From assembly GCA_021298995.1 (NCBI GenBank), contig JAJTGB010000007.1:1-39799 (forward strand): a stretch of DNA of 39,799 bases, written 5' to 3'. Every line of letters begins with the position of its first letter. Within the stretch, counting starts at the first letter, position 1. Positions 25,541 to 34,020 of the stretch are shown here, piece by piece. The position numbers and the translations under genes are program-made. The stretch comes from Comamonadaceae bacterium (GTDB lineage: Bacteria; Pseudomonadota; Gammaproteobacteria; Burkholderiales; Burkholderiaceae_C). The notes under the pieces are model-generated. The model was not told the origin of the DNA. It ran no database searches and saw only the letters and a list, made by a program, of their open reading frames with translations.

Positions 25541-26743
25541 TCAGGGGGTGTGTTCTGCCAGATAAGCAATGGCGGCTGCCATGCCGTTGGGACCGTACGG
25601 GATTTTTTGAACCGTCATGGCCGCTTCAATGCCAGCCAGGGCACCCAAAATCATGGGTTCATTCATGTCGCCCAAGTGGCCAATGCGAAAGACACGACCT
25701 GCCAAAGGTCCTAAGCCACCAGCCATGGCAACCTGGAATTTTTCACGGGCCACCACGCGCAAGGCCTCAGGGTCAATGCCAGCGGCAACCTCGATGGCCG
25801 TGACTGACGAGGAAAACCCATTGGGGTCTTGGCAGTGAAGCTTGATGCTACCAGCCGTGGCCCAGCAATTGACTGCCGCTCTCACGGCACCGCCTAAGCG
25901 CTGGTGCCTTGCATACACCGCAGGCAAGCCCTCTGCCTTGAGCAGGCCCAAAGAAACCTCCAAACCTGCCAGATGCGCCAGAGGGGGAGTGCCACAAAAC
26001 TTGGCGGATTGGTTATCGGTTTTTCGCTCTAACCAACTCCAATAGAAACGGGGTTTGGCATGCGCCTTAGACCATGCAAATGCTTTGGCATTGGCCGCCA
26101 CAAAGCCAAGTCCGGGCGGCATCATCAAACCTTTTTGGGAGCTGCCCAGACACACATCAACACCCAAAGCATCCATGTCAAAGGGCGCTGCCCCAAGGGA
26201 GGCCACCACATCCACCACAAAAAGCGCTGGGTGACCTGTGCTGTTGATGGCTTCGCGAATGGTTTGCAGATTGCTTGTGATGCCGCTTGCCGTATCGGTG
26301 TGAACCACCATGACGGCCGCAATGTGGTGTCGGGTGTCCGCGCGCAGTGCGGCTTCTATAGCCGCAACATCCATTGGCTGACCTTCGGTGTGCGGTGTTC
26401 TGATGACGGATAGACCTAAGGCGGTGGTCTGAATGGCCCACTGGTCAGAGAAATGGCCAGATCCAGCAATCAACAAGCTGTGCTGGTCTGATCCCAAATT
26501 GGCGGATGCAGCTTCCCAAACACCATGGCCATTGCTGGCATAAAAGAACACGTCAGAGGCCGGTGAGTTCAGCAAGTCCTTCATGCCCACTTCGCAGGCT
26601 GCAATGAGCGCGGCAACACGAGGATCGGATAAATCCGTCATGGGCCTTTGCATGGCATGCATGACTTCATCGGGCACATGCGTGGGTCCCGGCGAGTGAA
26701 CAAATCGGATGCCAGGGAGCCTTGGGGTAATGGGGGAACTCAT
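25541..26743 (-). CDS. Class V aminotransferase (alanine/serine-glyoxylate type)
   Basis: A PLP-dependent fold-type I enzyme of 400 residues. The opening VHSPGPTHVPDEVMHAM is the typical start of alanine-, serine- or ureidoglycine-glyoxylate aminotransferases. ASNGHGVWEAA near residue 69 binds the cofactor phosphate, the Asp of FVVDVVASLGA near 178 contacts the pyridine nitrogen, and the Lys in GSSQKGLMMPPGLGF near 203 forms the Schiff base. GHLGDMNEP near the end is also conserved. The amino donor cannot be fixed from sequence. Its stop lies 29 bases from the end of the decayed MFS gene on the other strand. Confidence 0.88.
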   Translation of the reverse strand: MSSPITPRLPGIRFVHSPGPTHVPDEVMHAMQRPMTDLSDPRVAALIAACEVGMKDLLNSPASDVFFYASNGHGVWEAASANLGSDQHSLLIAGSGHFSDQWAIQTTALGLSVIRTPHTEGQPMDVAAIEAALRADTRHHIAAVMVVHTDTASGITSNLQTIREAINSTGHPALFVVDVVASLGAAPFDMDALGVDVCLGSSQKGLMMPPGLGFVAANAKAFAWSKAHAKPRFYWSWLERKTDNQSAKFCGTPPLAHLAGLEVSLGLLKAEGLPAVYARHQRLGGAVRAAVNCWATAGSIKLHCQDPNGFSSSVTAIEVAAGIDPEALRVVAREKFQVAMAGGLGPLAGRVFRIGHLGDMNEPMILGALAGIEAAMTVQKIPYGPNGMAAAIAYLAEHTP

Positions 26744-26952
26744 GCGTTGTGCTTTCTAAATCGGATACATGAAGATTGTAGGTAGAGCATAAATTGACTT
26801 GATGGCCTTCGTGGCAGATCGCAGAGAAAAATTCAGACACTTTTGAAAAAATACTAAACTAGTCCTTAAGCTGTTTGAACTCAGAAAGACATTTCATGCC
26901 ATCCACTTCCCTGACCCGCTCTGTTGCTATCTTTTGCCGAGGTTAATGGCGT

Positions 26953-28131
26953 ATGGAATCCCGTAAAGCTTGGGTGGTTGTCTGGGCAACCTTTGTGTGT
27001 TTGGCGGTCATCTTTGGCGTGTCTTATTCTTTTGCAGCATTTTTTGAAAGTTTTGCCGAGGAATTCTCTGCGCAAAGAGCGGATGTGTCCTGGATCTTCG
27101 GGCTTTGTGGGTTGGTGTACTTTGTATTGGGTGCCCTTGGCGGCATGTTGGCCGATCGATGGGGGCCACGACTTGTTTGCATGGTCGGCATGGGCTTCAT
27201 GGCACTTGGCCTGTTTTTAACCAGCCTGGCCCAAAATTTAAGCACCGTGTATTTGAGCTACGGCCTGCTGGTAGGTCTTGGTATTGCCTTTGTTTACACG
27301 CCTTCCATTGCTTCGGTTCAGCCGTGGTTCACCAAGCGACGTGGCTTGGCCTCTGGCATTGCCAGTTCGGGTGTGGGTGCCGGCACGCTGATATTGCCAG
27401 TGCTTGTCAGCTACTTGCTTGGCTCTGTAGATTGGCGAAGTGCGCTGCAAATGATGGCTTTGGGTGTGCTCATGCTGGGTTTGACGGCCTCATTTTTGTT
27501 AGAAAGAGCGCCGTCTATCCCAGGTCAGCAAGGCGGCCAACTCTCCGGTTTAACCTTGCCCGAGGCTTTGAAAACAGCTTCTTTTCGTTGGCTTTATGTT
27601 GGCACCTTGTTGGGAGCGCCAGTCATGTTCATCCCATTCGCACACATCTCGGCAGCCGCCAGAGATGCAGGTGTGGCTGACGCACAGGCTGTGGGTTTGG
27701 TGGGTTTGATTGGGATCGGCAGTTTGGTGGGCCGATTTGCCATCGGCTGGCTAGCCGATCGCTTGGGCAGGGTTAAAACACTCATGCTCATGCAGTGCCT
27801 CATGGGCATGTCTTATTTGGTATGGGCTGGCGCTCAAGAGTGGTGGATTTTTGCCCTTTTTGCGCTTTGGTTCGGGCTTAGTTACGGCAGCATCGTTTCA
27901 CTGCTTCCTGCTATCTGCATGGATTTGTTTGGGGGTCGAGCTGTCTCGGCCGTCATTGGCACGCTTTACACCGGTGCCGCCTTGGGCAATTTGCTGGGTC
28001 CAGTTTTGGCCGGTCAAGTATTTGATGTCACTCAAAGTTACGTTCTTGTGATTTGGATCACGCTGGGTATTTCGGCTCTGGCCACTTACAGTTGCTGGCG
28101 CATTTTGAAGTACCCCAAACTTTTTGAATAA
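26953..28131 (+). CDS. MFS transporter, OFA/monocarboxylate-like
   Basis: 392 residues with about 12 membrane segments. LGGMLADRWGPRLVCM (loop 2), GIAFVYTPSIASVQPWFTKRRGLASGIASSGVGAG (fourth to fifth segment) and IGWLADRLGRVKT (loop 8) are like the oxalate/formate-antiporter and monocarboxylate group of the MFS. The substrate is probably a small carboxylate, by family. GAGG lies 10 bases before the ATG. A 16-codon reading frame in the leader (26896-26946) ends six bases before the start. It is divergent from the aminotransferase gene. Confidence 0.85.
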   Translation: MESRKAWVVVWATFVCLAVIFGVSYSFAAFFESFAEEFSAQRADVSWIFGLCGLVYFVLGALGGMLADRWGPRLVCMVGMGFMALGLFLTSLAQNLSTVYLSYGLLVGLGIAFVYTPSIASVQPWFTKRRGLASGIASSGVGAGTLILPVLVSYLLGSVDWRSALQMMALGVLMLGLTASFLLERAPSIPGQQGGQLSGLTLPEALKTASFRWLYVGTLLGAPVMFIPFAHISAAARDAGVADAQAVGLVGLIGIGSLVGRFAIGWLADRLGRVKTLMLMQCLMGMSYLVWAGAQEWWIFALFALWFGLSYGSIVSLLPAICMDLFGGRAVSAVIGTLYTGAALGNLLGPVLAGQVFDVTQSYVLVIWITLGISALATYSCWRILKYPKLFE

Positions 28132-28164
28132 GTTCAAAAGCCTGCTCAAGGCCTAGAATGATAT

Positions 28165-28239
28165 TTGTTTATAAACCTATTGTTAAAAAACTAAGGGTTG
28201 CTAAACTAATTGTTTATTAACTTAATGTTATTCAACTAG
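28165..28239. repeat. Five tandem 15-bp units, each with a GTT-N4-AAC dyad
   Basis: The 75 bases divide exactly into five units: TTGTTTATAAACCTA, TTGTTAAAAAACTAA, GGGTTGCTAAACTAA, TTGTTTATTAACTTA and ATGTTATTCAACTAG. Every unit carries GTT at positions 3-5 and AAC at 10-12, so GTT-N4-AAC recurs five times in perfect 15-bp register; the first is a full palindrome GTTTATAAAC. About 77 percent of the bases are A or T. The flanking 15-mers lack the motif. The array ends seven bases before the ATG of the 127-residue gene and covers its likely promoter. It looks like a cooperative operator or an iteron array. Confidence 0.85.
28198..28226 (+). promoter_or_regulatory. Possible promoter inside the repeat array
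   Basis: TTGCTA (28198-28203) and CTTAAT (28221-28226) are spaced by 17 bases, each with four of six consensus matches. Transcription would begin about 14 bases before the ATG at 28247, leaving almost no leader, in line with the lack of a Shine-Dalgarno sequence. In so AT-rich a region weak matches are easily found, so this is tentative. Confidence 0.3.
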
Positions 28240-28246
28240 ACTAAAA

Positions 28247-28630
28247 ATGAACAAGATCATCTTGCGAGCCATTACGGCCTTTTCCAGAACAGATCTCAAA
28301 AGCAGCGAAGGTCAGTTGTCGATCCAAGGCAGGGAGATTCATTACCTTGGCAAAGACTATGTGGCACTGGAGACTGAGTCTGCTCAAGAGTTATTGGCGC
28401 TTTACCGTTGCATGAACCGAGGCGAGCTGAAGCGCTTGAAGAGGTGGCCAGCAGAATTAACCAGCAAGATGCCAGATCCCTCAACTAAAAATTTGGCAAA
28501 AAATATTCAAAAGACACCTGCGATATTGGAGTTGTCGCCAGTTAAAAAAGACGGAAAAGTAGAGAAAGCCAAAAAGTCATCTAGCCGAGCTTCTACAACA
28601 CCTGCCAATCAAACAGACCTGTTTGAGTAG
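28247..28630 (+). CDS. Unrecognised basic protein with a C-terminal QTDLF peptide
   Basis: 127 residues; I do not recognise the family. Residues 1-70 look like a small folded domain: strands around GQLSIQGREIHYLGKDYVAL, then a helix SAQELLALYRCMNRGELKRL. Residues 75-120 are Lys/Ser/Pro-rich and probably disordered. The last residues are NQTDLFE. QTDLF fits the bacterial sliding-clamp-binding pentapeptide QL(S/D)LF at four of five positions, and such peptides often stand at a protein's end. No signal peptide or membrane segment is present. The ATG has no ribosome binding site. The 15-bp repeat array lies directly upstream and a terminator directly downstream, so the gene is a single unit, possibly autoregulated. 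Confidence 0.75.
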   Translation: MNKIILRAITAFSRTDLKSSEGQLSIQGREIHYLGKDYVALETESAQELLALYRCMNRGELKRLKRWPAELTSKMPDPSTKNLAKNIQKTPAILELSPVKKDGKVEKAKKSSSRASTTPANQTDLFE

Positions 28631-28639
28631 CCAAAAAGA

Positions 28640-28669
28640 AAAAGCCGCATCGTGAAGGATGCGGCTTTT
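28640..28669. terminator. Bidirectional terminator between the 127-residue gene and icd
   Basis: AAAAGCCGCATC, loop GTGAAG, GATGCGGCTTTT: a 12-base-pair stem with A and T ends that serves both convergent genes. It begins 10 bases after the plus-strand stop and lies 22 bases beyond the icd stop. Confidence 0.9.
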
Positions 28670-28690
28670 GTCATCAGGTATCAGGTCGAC

Positions 28691-30928
28691 TTATGCCTGT
28701 GCCGCTTTCAAAATGGCATTGAAAGTGGCACTTGGGCGCATAACCTTTTGCACCAATTCGTCTGAAGGCTTGTAGTAGCCACCAATGTCAACTGGTTTTC
28801 CTTGTACCGCTTTCAACTCATCCACAATTTTCTTTTCATTCTCAGTCAATGATTTGGCCAAACCTGCAAACTTAGCCTGCAGTTCTTTGTCTTCGGTTTG
28901 TGCTGCCAATTCCTGGGCCCAGTACATCGCCAAATAGAACTGACTGCCACGGTTGTCCAGTTCGCCAGTTTTGGAAGAGGGGTTTTTGTTGTTGGCCAAC
29001 AGACTGCCAGTGGCGGCGTCCAGCGTTTTGGCCAAAACTTTGGATTTGCTGTTGCCAGTTTTGATGCCCAAATCTTCGAGGGACACTGCCAAAGCCAAAA
29101 ATTCACCCAGTGAGTCCCAACGCAAGTGATTTTCTTCAACCAATTGTTTGACGTGCTTGGGTGCTGAGCCGCCTGCGCCTGTTTCATACATGCCGCCACC
29201 AGCCATGAGTGGCACGATAGAGAGCATTTTGGCGCTGGTACCCAGCTCCATGATGGGGAATAAGTCGGTCAGATAGTCGCGCAGAATGTTGCCGGTGACG
29301 GAGATGGTGTCCAAACCGCGAACCACGCGCTCCAGCGTGTAACGCATCGCGCGCACTTGCGACATGATTTGAATGTCCAAACCTTTGGTGTCGTGTTCTT
29401 TTAAATACTTCTCGACCTTTTTGATCATCTCCGCTTCGTGCGGGCGGTAGGGATCAAGCCAGAACAGGGTGGTCATGCCAGAGTTGCGTGCACGGGTCAC
29501 AGCCAACTTGACCCAGTCGCGAATAGGCGCATCTTTGACCTGGCACATGCGCCAGATATCGCCGGTTTCGACGTTTTGCGACAACAAAACTTCGCCAGTG
29601 GCGTTGTCCACAATGTTGGCCACGCCATCTTCAGAAATTTCAAATGTTTTGTCGTGTGAACCGTACTCTTCTGCTTGTTGCGCCATCAAACCGACGTTGG
29701 GCACGGTGCCCATGGTGCGTGGATCGAAGTTGCCGTTGGTCTTGCAGAAATTGATAACTTCTTGGTAGATGCGGGCAAAGGTTGATTCAGGAATAACCGC
29801 TTTGGTGTCTTTGGGTTTGCCATCTGCGCCCCACATTTTGCCGCCAATGCGAATCATGGCGGGCATGGAGGCATCCACAATCACATCATTGGGGGCATGC
29901 AAGTTGGTAATGCCCTTGGCGGAGTCGACCATGGCCAAATCGGGGCGGTGCTCGTGGCAAGCATGCAAATCACGGATGATTTCGTCGTGCAAAGAGTGTG
30001 GCAAGGATTCAATCTTTTCATACAAATTGACCATGCCGTTGTTGACATTGACCCCCAGCTCGTCAAACAATTTCCCGTGCTTTTTGAAGGCATCTTTGTA
30101 GAAAATGCGAACAGCATGTCCAAACACAATGGGGTGTGACACTTTCATCATGGTTGCTTTGACGTGCAAAGAGAACATCACGCCAGATTTGCGTGCATCT
30201 TCCATCTGCTCTTCGTAAAACTCGCAAAGCGCTTTCTTGCTCATGAACATACTGTCGACAATCTCGCCAGCCTGCAAGGAAACTTTGGGTTTCAAAACTG
30301 TCTTTTGGCCCGACTTGGTGGTGAGTTCCATGCGAACTTCGCGCGGCTTGTCAAGGGTCATGGATTTTTCGCCATGGTAGAAATCGCCGTGTTTCATGTG
30401 TGCCACGTGAGTGCGTGAAGCCATGCTCCATTCGCCCATGCTGTGCGGATTTTTCCGGGCATAGTTCTTCACAGCCAAGGGTGCACGGCGGTCGGAGTTG
30501 CCTTCACGCAAAACGGGATTGACGGCGCTGCCTAAGCATTTGGAGTAGCGAGCGCGGATGGCCTTATCAGCATCGGTTTTGGGGTCTTCTGGGTAATCAG
30601 GAATGTGGTATCCCTTTGACTGCAATTCTTTGATGGCACTGACCAGCTGGTACACCGGTGCGCTGATGTTGGGCAGCTTGATGATGTTGGTTTCTGGCAG
30701 AAGAGTGCGCTTGCCCAAATCAGACAGGTTGTCGGGTACTTTTTGCTGGGGGGTTAGGTAGTCTGGAAATTCACCCAAAATACGACCAGCTACGGAGATG
30801 TCACTGGTTTCAACTTCGATGTCAGCGGGCTGAGTGAAGGTTTGAATGACTGGCAAAAAGGCCGCGGTTGCCAAGTATGGCGCTTCGTCGGTCAGGGTAT
30901 AAATGATTTTGGATTTTTGGTTAGCCAT
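28691..30928 (-). CDS. icd: Isocitrate dehydrogenase (NADP), monomeric type
   Basis: Oxidatively decarboxylates isocitrate to 2-oxoglutarate with NADP in the citric acid cycle. The length of 745 and the opening [27 protein letters not shown] identify the large monomeric form (IDH-II), unrelated in length to the 45-kDa dimeric enzyme. Conserved segments include [45 protein letters not shown] with the substrate-binding Ser-Asp-Arg-Arg, and the [24 protein letters not shown] cofactor region. GAGGA lies five bases before the ATG. It is divergent from the oxygenase operon, with 218 bases between. Confidence 0.97.
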   Translation of the reverse strand: MANQKSKIIYTLTDEAPYLATAAFLPVIQTFTQPADIEVETSDISVAGRILGEFPDYLTPQQKVPDNLSDLGKRTLLPETNIIKLPNISAPVYQLVSAIKELQSKGYHIPDYPEDPKTDADKAIRARYSKCLGSAVNPVLREGNSDRRAPLAVKNYARKNPHSMGEWSMASRTHVAHMKHGDFYHGEKSMTLDKPREVRMELTTKSGQKTVLKPKVSLQAGEIVDSMFMSKKALCEFYEEQMEDARKSGVMFSLHVKATMMKVSHPIVFGHAVRIFYKDAFKKHGKLFDELGVNVNNGMVNLYEKIESLPHSLHDEIIRDLHACHEHRPDLAMVDSAKGITNLHAPNDVIVDASMPAMIRIGGKMWGADGKPKDTKAVIPESTFARIYQEVINFCKTNGNFDPRTMGTVPNVGLMAQQAEEYGSHDKTFEISEDGVANIVDNATGEVLLSQNVETGDIWRMCQVKDAPIRDWVKLAVTRARNSGMTTLFWLDPYRPHEAEMIKKVEKYLKEHDTKGLDIQIMSQVRAMRYTLERVVRGLDTISVTGNILRDYLTDLFPIMELGTSAKMLSIVPLMAGGGMYETGAGGSAPKHVKQLVEENHLRWDSLGEFLALAVSLEDLGIKTGNSKSKVLAKTLDAATGSLLANNKNPSSKTGELDNRGSQFYLAMYWAQELAAQTEDKELQAKFAGLAKSLTENEKKIVDELKAVQGKPVDIGGYYKPSDELVQKVMRPSATFNAILKAAQA

Positions 30929-31088
30929 TTGCGTCCTCTTTTTTTATAACTGCATGAGAAATTGGTGCAACCCGTATTAGATCTTAAAAGTTGACCCTGA
31001 CACCCTGCTGAAAGTCCTGATCTCATAAAAAATGGGATGAAATTTTGCATCGTGAAAATGAAGTTGGCTGTTGGTGTCACTTAAGATG

Positions 31089-31115
31089 GCATCAATGAGT
31101 CAAGAGACTTGATGC
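31089..31115. promoter_or_regulatory. Inverted repeat upstream of the oxygenase operon
   Basis: GCATCAA-N13-TTGATGC, with a nested AGTC-AAGA-GACT, lies 32 bases before the alpha-subunit ATG. It could be an operator for a ring-cleavage-pathway regulator or a stem-loop in the leader. No regulator gene is adjacent. Confidence 0.4.
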
Positions 31116-31146
31116 GAATCAAGCCAACAAGCGGAGACATGCACCC

Positions 31147-32403
31147 ATGAGCGAGCACCCCATTCAATGGGAAACCAGTGGAACCAGCCGCATTCCTTTT
31201 GCGGTTTACACGCAAGAAGAAAACCATGCCAAAGAGCTTGAGCGCTTTTTTTACAAAGCGCATTGGAGTTACGTTGGGCTAGAAGCAGAAATTCCCAATT
31301 CAGGAGACTTCAAACGAACGTCTATTGGCGAGCGATCCGTCATCATGACGCGCGGCCAAGACAGTCAGATTCATGTGGTGGAGAATGTGTGTGCGCACCG
31401 CGGTATGGCTTTTTGCCGTGAACGCCATGGCAACAAAAAAGAACTGGTTTGCCCTTATCACCAATGGAGTTATGCATTGGATGGCAAATTGCAGGGTGTG
31501 CCTTTTAGGCGTGGTGTACGTCAAGACGGCAAGATCAATGGCGGCATGCCGGCAGATTTTGATCCCAAAGACCACGGGCTCAAAGCCCTGAGAGTGGCTT
31601 CACGGGGCGGGGTGGTTTTTGCTTCTTTTGACCCTGAAGTTGAGTCCTTAGAAGATTTTATGGGACCCGCCATCCTTGAGTACTTTGATCGCATGTTCAA
31701 TGGGCGACAACTCAAAATTTTGGGCTACAACAGGCAGCGTATTCCAGGTAACTGGAAGCTGATGCAAGAAAATATCAAAGACCCATATCACCCCGGTTTG
31801 TTGCACACTTGGTTTGTGACCTTTGGTCTTTGGCGCGCAGACAACAAAAGCGAGTTGCGCATGGACAAGCATCATCGGCATGCGGCCATGATTTCCACAC
31901 GCGGCTCGGCGGGTCAAGCCACCGGCCAGGCCTCGGACGTGACACAAGTGAGTAGCTTCAAAGCCAGCATGCAATTGCATGACCCTAGTTTTCTCGACAT
32001 CGTGCCAGAGGCATGGTGGGGTGGGCCCACCGCGGTCATGATGACGCTTTTTCCGAGTGTCATTTTCCAGCAGCAAGTGAACAGCGTTTCGACGCGCCAC
32101 ATTCAGCCGGATGGTCACGGTGCATTCGATTTTGTTTGGACCCACTTTGGCTATGAGGACGATACCCAAGAGATGACCGAGCGCCGATTGCGGCAAGCCA
32201 ACTTGTTTGGGCCGGCAGGCTTTGTATCGGCCGATGATGGTGAGGTGATTGAGTTTTCTCAAACAGCTTTCGAGAGCAAACCGCAGCATCGCACCTTGGC
32301 TGAGTTGGGTGGCCGCGATGTGGGTGATACAGATCACATGGTCACAGAAACGCTCATTCGCGGCATGTATGAATATTGGCGCACAGTAATGGAGAAATCG
32401 TGA
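31147..32403 (+). CDS. Aromatic ring-hydroxylating oxygenase, alpha subunit
   Basis: The catalytic subunit of a Rieske non-haem iron oxygenase. The Rieske cluster motif C-x-H-x17-C-x2-H is CAHRG...CPYHQW at about residues 82-105. The mononuclear iron site is [13 protein letters not shown] near 210-222, giving the two histidines and the bridging Asp to the Rieske centre. Length 418 and the subunit set that follows (beta, Rieske ferredoxin) fit the anthranilate/salicylate-type group (AndAc, NagG). The substrate is therefore probably an aromatic acid, but this is inference. GGAGA stands nine bases before the ATG. The stop shares one base with the beta-subunit ATG. Confidence 0.9.
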   Translation: MSEHPIQWETSGTSRIPFAVYTQEENHAKELERFFYKAHWSYVGLEAEIPNSGDFKRTSIGERSVIMTRGQDSQIHVVENVCAHRGMAFCRERHGNKKELVCPYHQWSYALDGKLQGVPFRRGVRQDGKINGGMPADFDPKDHGLKALRVASRGGVVFASFDPEVESLEDFMGPAILEYFDRMFNGRQLKILGYNRQRIPGNWKLMQENIKDPYHPGLLHTWFVTFGLWRADNKSELRMDKHHRHAAMISTRGSAGQATGQASDVTQVSSFKASMQLHDPSFLDIVPEAWWGGPTAVMMTLFPSVIFQQQVNSVSTRHIQPDGHGAFDFVWTHFGYEDDTQEMTERRLRQANLFGPAGFVSADDGEVIEFSQTAFESKPQHRTLAELGGRDVGDTDHMVTETLIRGMYEYWRTVMEKS

Positions 32404-32876
32404 TGGTGGATATGCAAACTTGGTTTGCCATACAGCAGCTCTACGCCGATTACGCCAGTGCAGTGGACAGTGGTAAATGGGACTTGTGGCCCGAATTTTT
32501 CACTGAAAAATGTGTCTACAAATTGCAGCCGCGTGAGAATCACGAGCGAGGCTTTCCTTTGGCCACCTTGTCTCTCACCAGCAAGGGCATGCTCAAAGAC
32601 AGGGTGTACGGCATCACAGAAACTTTGTACCACGACCCCTATTACCAACGTCATGTGGTGGGGGCACCCATTGTGCGGCAAGTAGAAAATGGCCGCATTC
32701 ACAGTGAAGCCAACTACGCCGTGTTTCGAACCAAATATGACAAAGAGTCAACCGTGTTCAATGTGGGTCGCTACCTCGACGTCCTGGTGCAAACACCAGA
32801 GGGCTTAAAATTTGAAGAGCGACTGTGCATTTACGACAGTGAGATGATTCCCAATTCCATCATTTACCCCATCTAA
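32403..32876 (+). CDS. Aromatic ring-hydroxylating oxygenase, beta subunit
   Basis: The small, structural subunit of an alpha3-beta3 oxygenase, with an NTF2-like cone fold. It contains the family's [23 protein letters not shown] opening and the arginine-rich strand pattern toward the end, and closes with [17 protein letters not shown], typical of this group. The length of 157 is taken from the ATG at 32403 with GGAGA seven bases upstream; the ORF track begins nine codons earlier, inside the alpha gene. No catalytic residues are expected. Translational coupling to the alpha subunit through TGATG would secure equal amounts. Confidence 0.9.
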   Translation: MVDMQTWFAIQQLYADYASAVDSGKWDLWPEFFTEKCVYKLQPRENHERGFPLATLSLTSKGMLKDRVYGITETLYHDPYYQRHVVGAPIVRQVENGRIHSEANYAVFRTKYDKESTVFNVGRYLDVLVQTPEGLKFEERLCIYDSEMIPNSIIYPI

Positions 32877-32878
32877 TC

Positions 32879-33199
32879 ATGAGCAACTGGATTGACGTAG
32901 CGGCTGAGGCCGATTTGTTTGAAGGGGCGGGCATTGCGGTGACGCCACTCGATCACGACATTGCAATTTTCAAAGTCGATGATGGCGTTTTTGCCATCAA
33001 CAATGAATGCAGCCATGGCAATGCCAAACTGTGTGATGGTTTTGTCGAAGGCAATTTTGTAGAGTGCCCATTTCACCAGGCTCTCTTTGATGTGCGAGAC
33101 GGTTCGGTGGCATGCGGTCCCGCCACAGAGCCCGCCAAAGCGTGGCCCGTCAAAATTGAAAACGGGCGCGTATTTTTAGACTTGGCAGCCCAAATTTAA
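32879..33199 (+). CDS. Rieske-type ferredoxin of the oxygenase
   Basis: A 106-residue [2Fe-2S] Rieske ferredoxin that passes electrons to the alpha subunit. The cluster ligands are CSH near residues 44-46 and CPFH near 62-65, with the small Gly/Pro loop CGPATEPAKAW after them. It begins two bases after the beta-subunit stop. A flavoprotein reductase is needed to complete the chain, and none follows: the next genes run on the other strand. The protein could also serve a second oxygenase. Confidence 0.92.
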   Translation: MSNWIDVAAEADLFEGAGIAVTPLDHDIAIFKVDDGVFAINNECSHGNAKLCDGFVEGNFVECPFHQALFDVRDGSVACGPATEPAKAWPVKIENGRVFLDLAAQI

Positions 33200-33210
33200 A
33201 GTGTGACTTC

Positions 33211-34008
33211 TTAATTTGCAGACCAATTGGGTTTGCGTTTTTCGATGAAGGCCTGTACGCCCTCTAAAGCCGTGTTGTCCATCATGTTGCATGCCATGGT
33301 TTGAGAAGCATATTCATAGGCTTTCTCAATGCCAGTTTCAAGCTGCATGTAAAACAATTCTTTGCCCATGGCCAATGCCACTTGAGGTTTTGAAAGAATT
33401 TTGGCAACCAAGGTCTCCACGCAGGCGTCGAGTTTCTCGGGCTCGGCAATTTGGTTAATCAAGCCTTGCTTCAACGCATCTTCAGCACTTAAGAAGTCGC
33501 CAGTGACCAACATCTCGAAGGCCGCTTTGCGCGACACATTGCGCGACAAAGCAACGCTGGGTGTGGCGCAAAACAGGCCCAGATTGACACCGCTGACGGC
33601 AAACTTGGCTTCCGAAGATGCCACCGCCAAATCACACTGCGCAACCAGTTGGCAACCCGCGGCAGTGGCAATCCCTTGCACTTTGGCAATGACTGGCACT
33701 TGTAATTTTTGAATGCTGAGCATCATTTTTCCGCATTGAGAAAAAAGCTTTTGGTAGTAATCCATAGACGGCTCAGCGCGCATTTGACGCAAATCATGGC
33801 CTGCACAAAAAGCCTTGCCAGTAGCTGCAATGATCAGTACTCGAAGTTTTTGGCTGGTGGCCAAATTGTCGAGTTCTGTTTGCAAGGCGGTGAGCAATTC
33901 TTCGCTCAATGCATTGAAAGCGGCAGGGCGATTCAGGGTGAGGGTGCATACGCCGCGGTCGTCATCTTGGCGAATGATCAAGGGTTCGTCTGTTTGTGTC
34001 ATATTCAT
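33211..34008 (-). CDS. Crotonase-fold (enoyl-CoA hydratase-like) protein lacking hydratase glutamates
   Basis: 265 residues with the crotonase fold. The oxyanion-hole segments are visible: KAFCAGHDLRQM near 65-76 and GIATAAGCQL near 112-121. In true enoyl-CoA hydratases two glutamates activate water. Here the first position is Gln120 (AAGCQ instead of GGGCE) and the second is Gly140 (FAVSGV instead of FGQPEI). This matches the ECHDC3-like branch, whose reaction is not settled. The gene follows the acyl-CoA ligase by 12 bases in one operon, so an acyl-CoA is the likely ligand. Annotation as plain hydratase would be misleading. Confidence 0.88.
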   Translation of the reverse strand: MNMTQTDEPLIIRQDDDRGVCTLTLNRPAAFNALSEELLTALQTELDNLATSQKLRVLIIAATGKAFCAGHDLRQMRAEPSMDYYQKLFSQCGKMMLSIQKLQVPVIAKVQGIATAAGCQLVAQCDLAVASSEAKFAVSGVNLGLFCATPSVALSRNVSRKAAFEMLVTGDFLSAEDALKQGLINQIAEPEKLDACVETLVAKILSKPQVALAMGKELFYMQLETGIEKAYEYASQTMACNMMDNTALEGVQAFIEKRKPNWSAN

Positions 34009-34020
34009 GTGCGTCTCAAT

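Noticed and set aside
28165-28239. CRISPR array
   Set aside because: Units are 15 bp and directly abutting, with no spacers and no cas genes; it fits an operator or iteron array.
30943-30948. TATAAA upstream of icd as its -10 box
   Set aside because: The transcription start would fall inside the ribosome binding site, and the only -35 candidate, TTGCAC, is weak.
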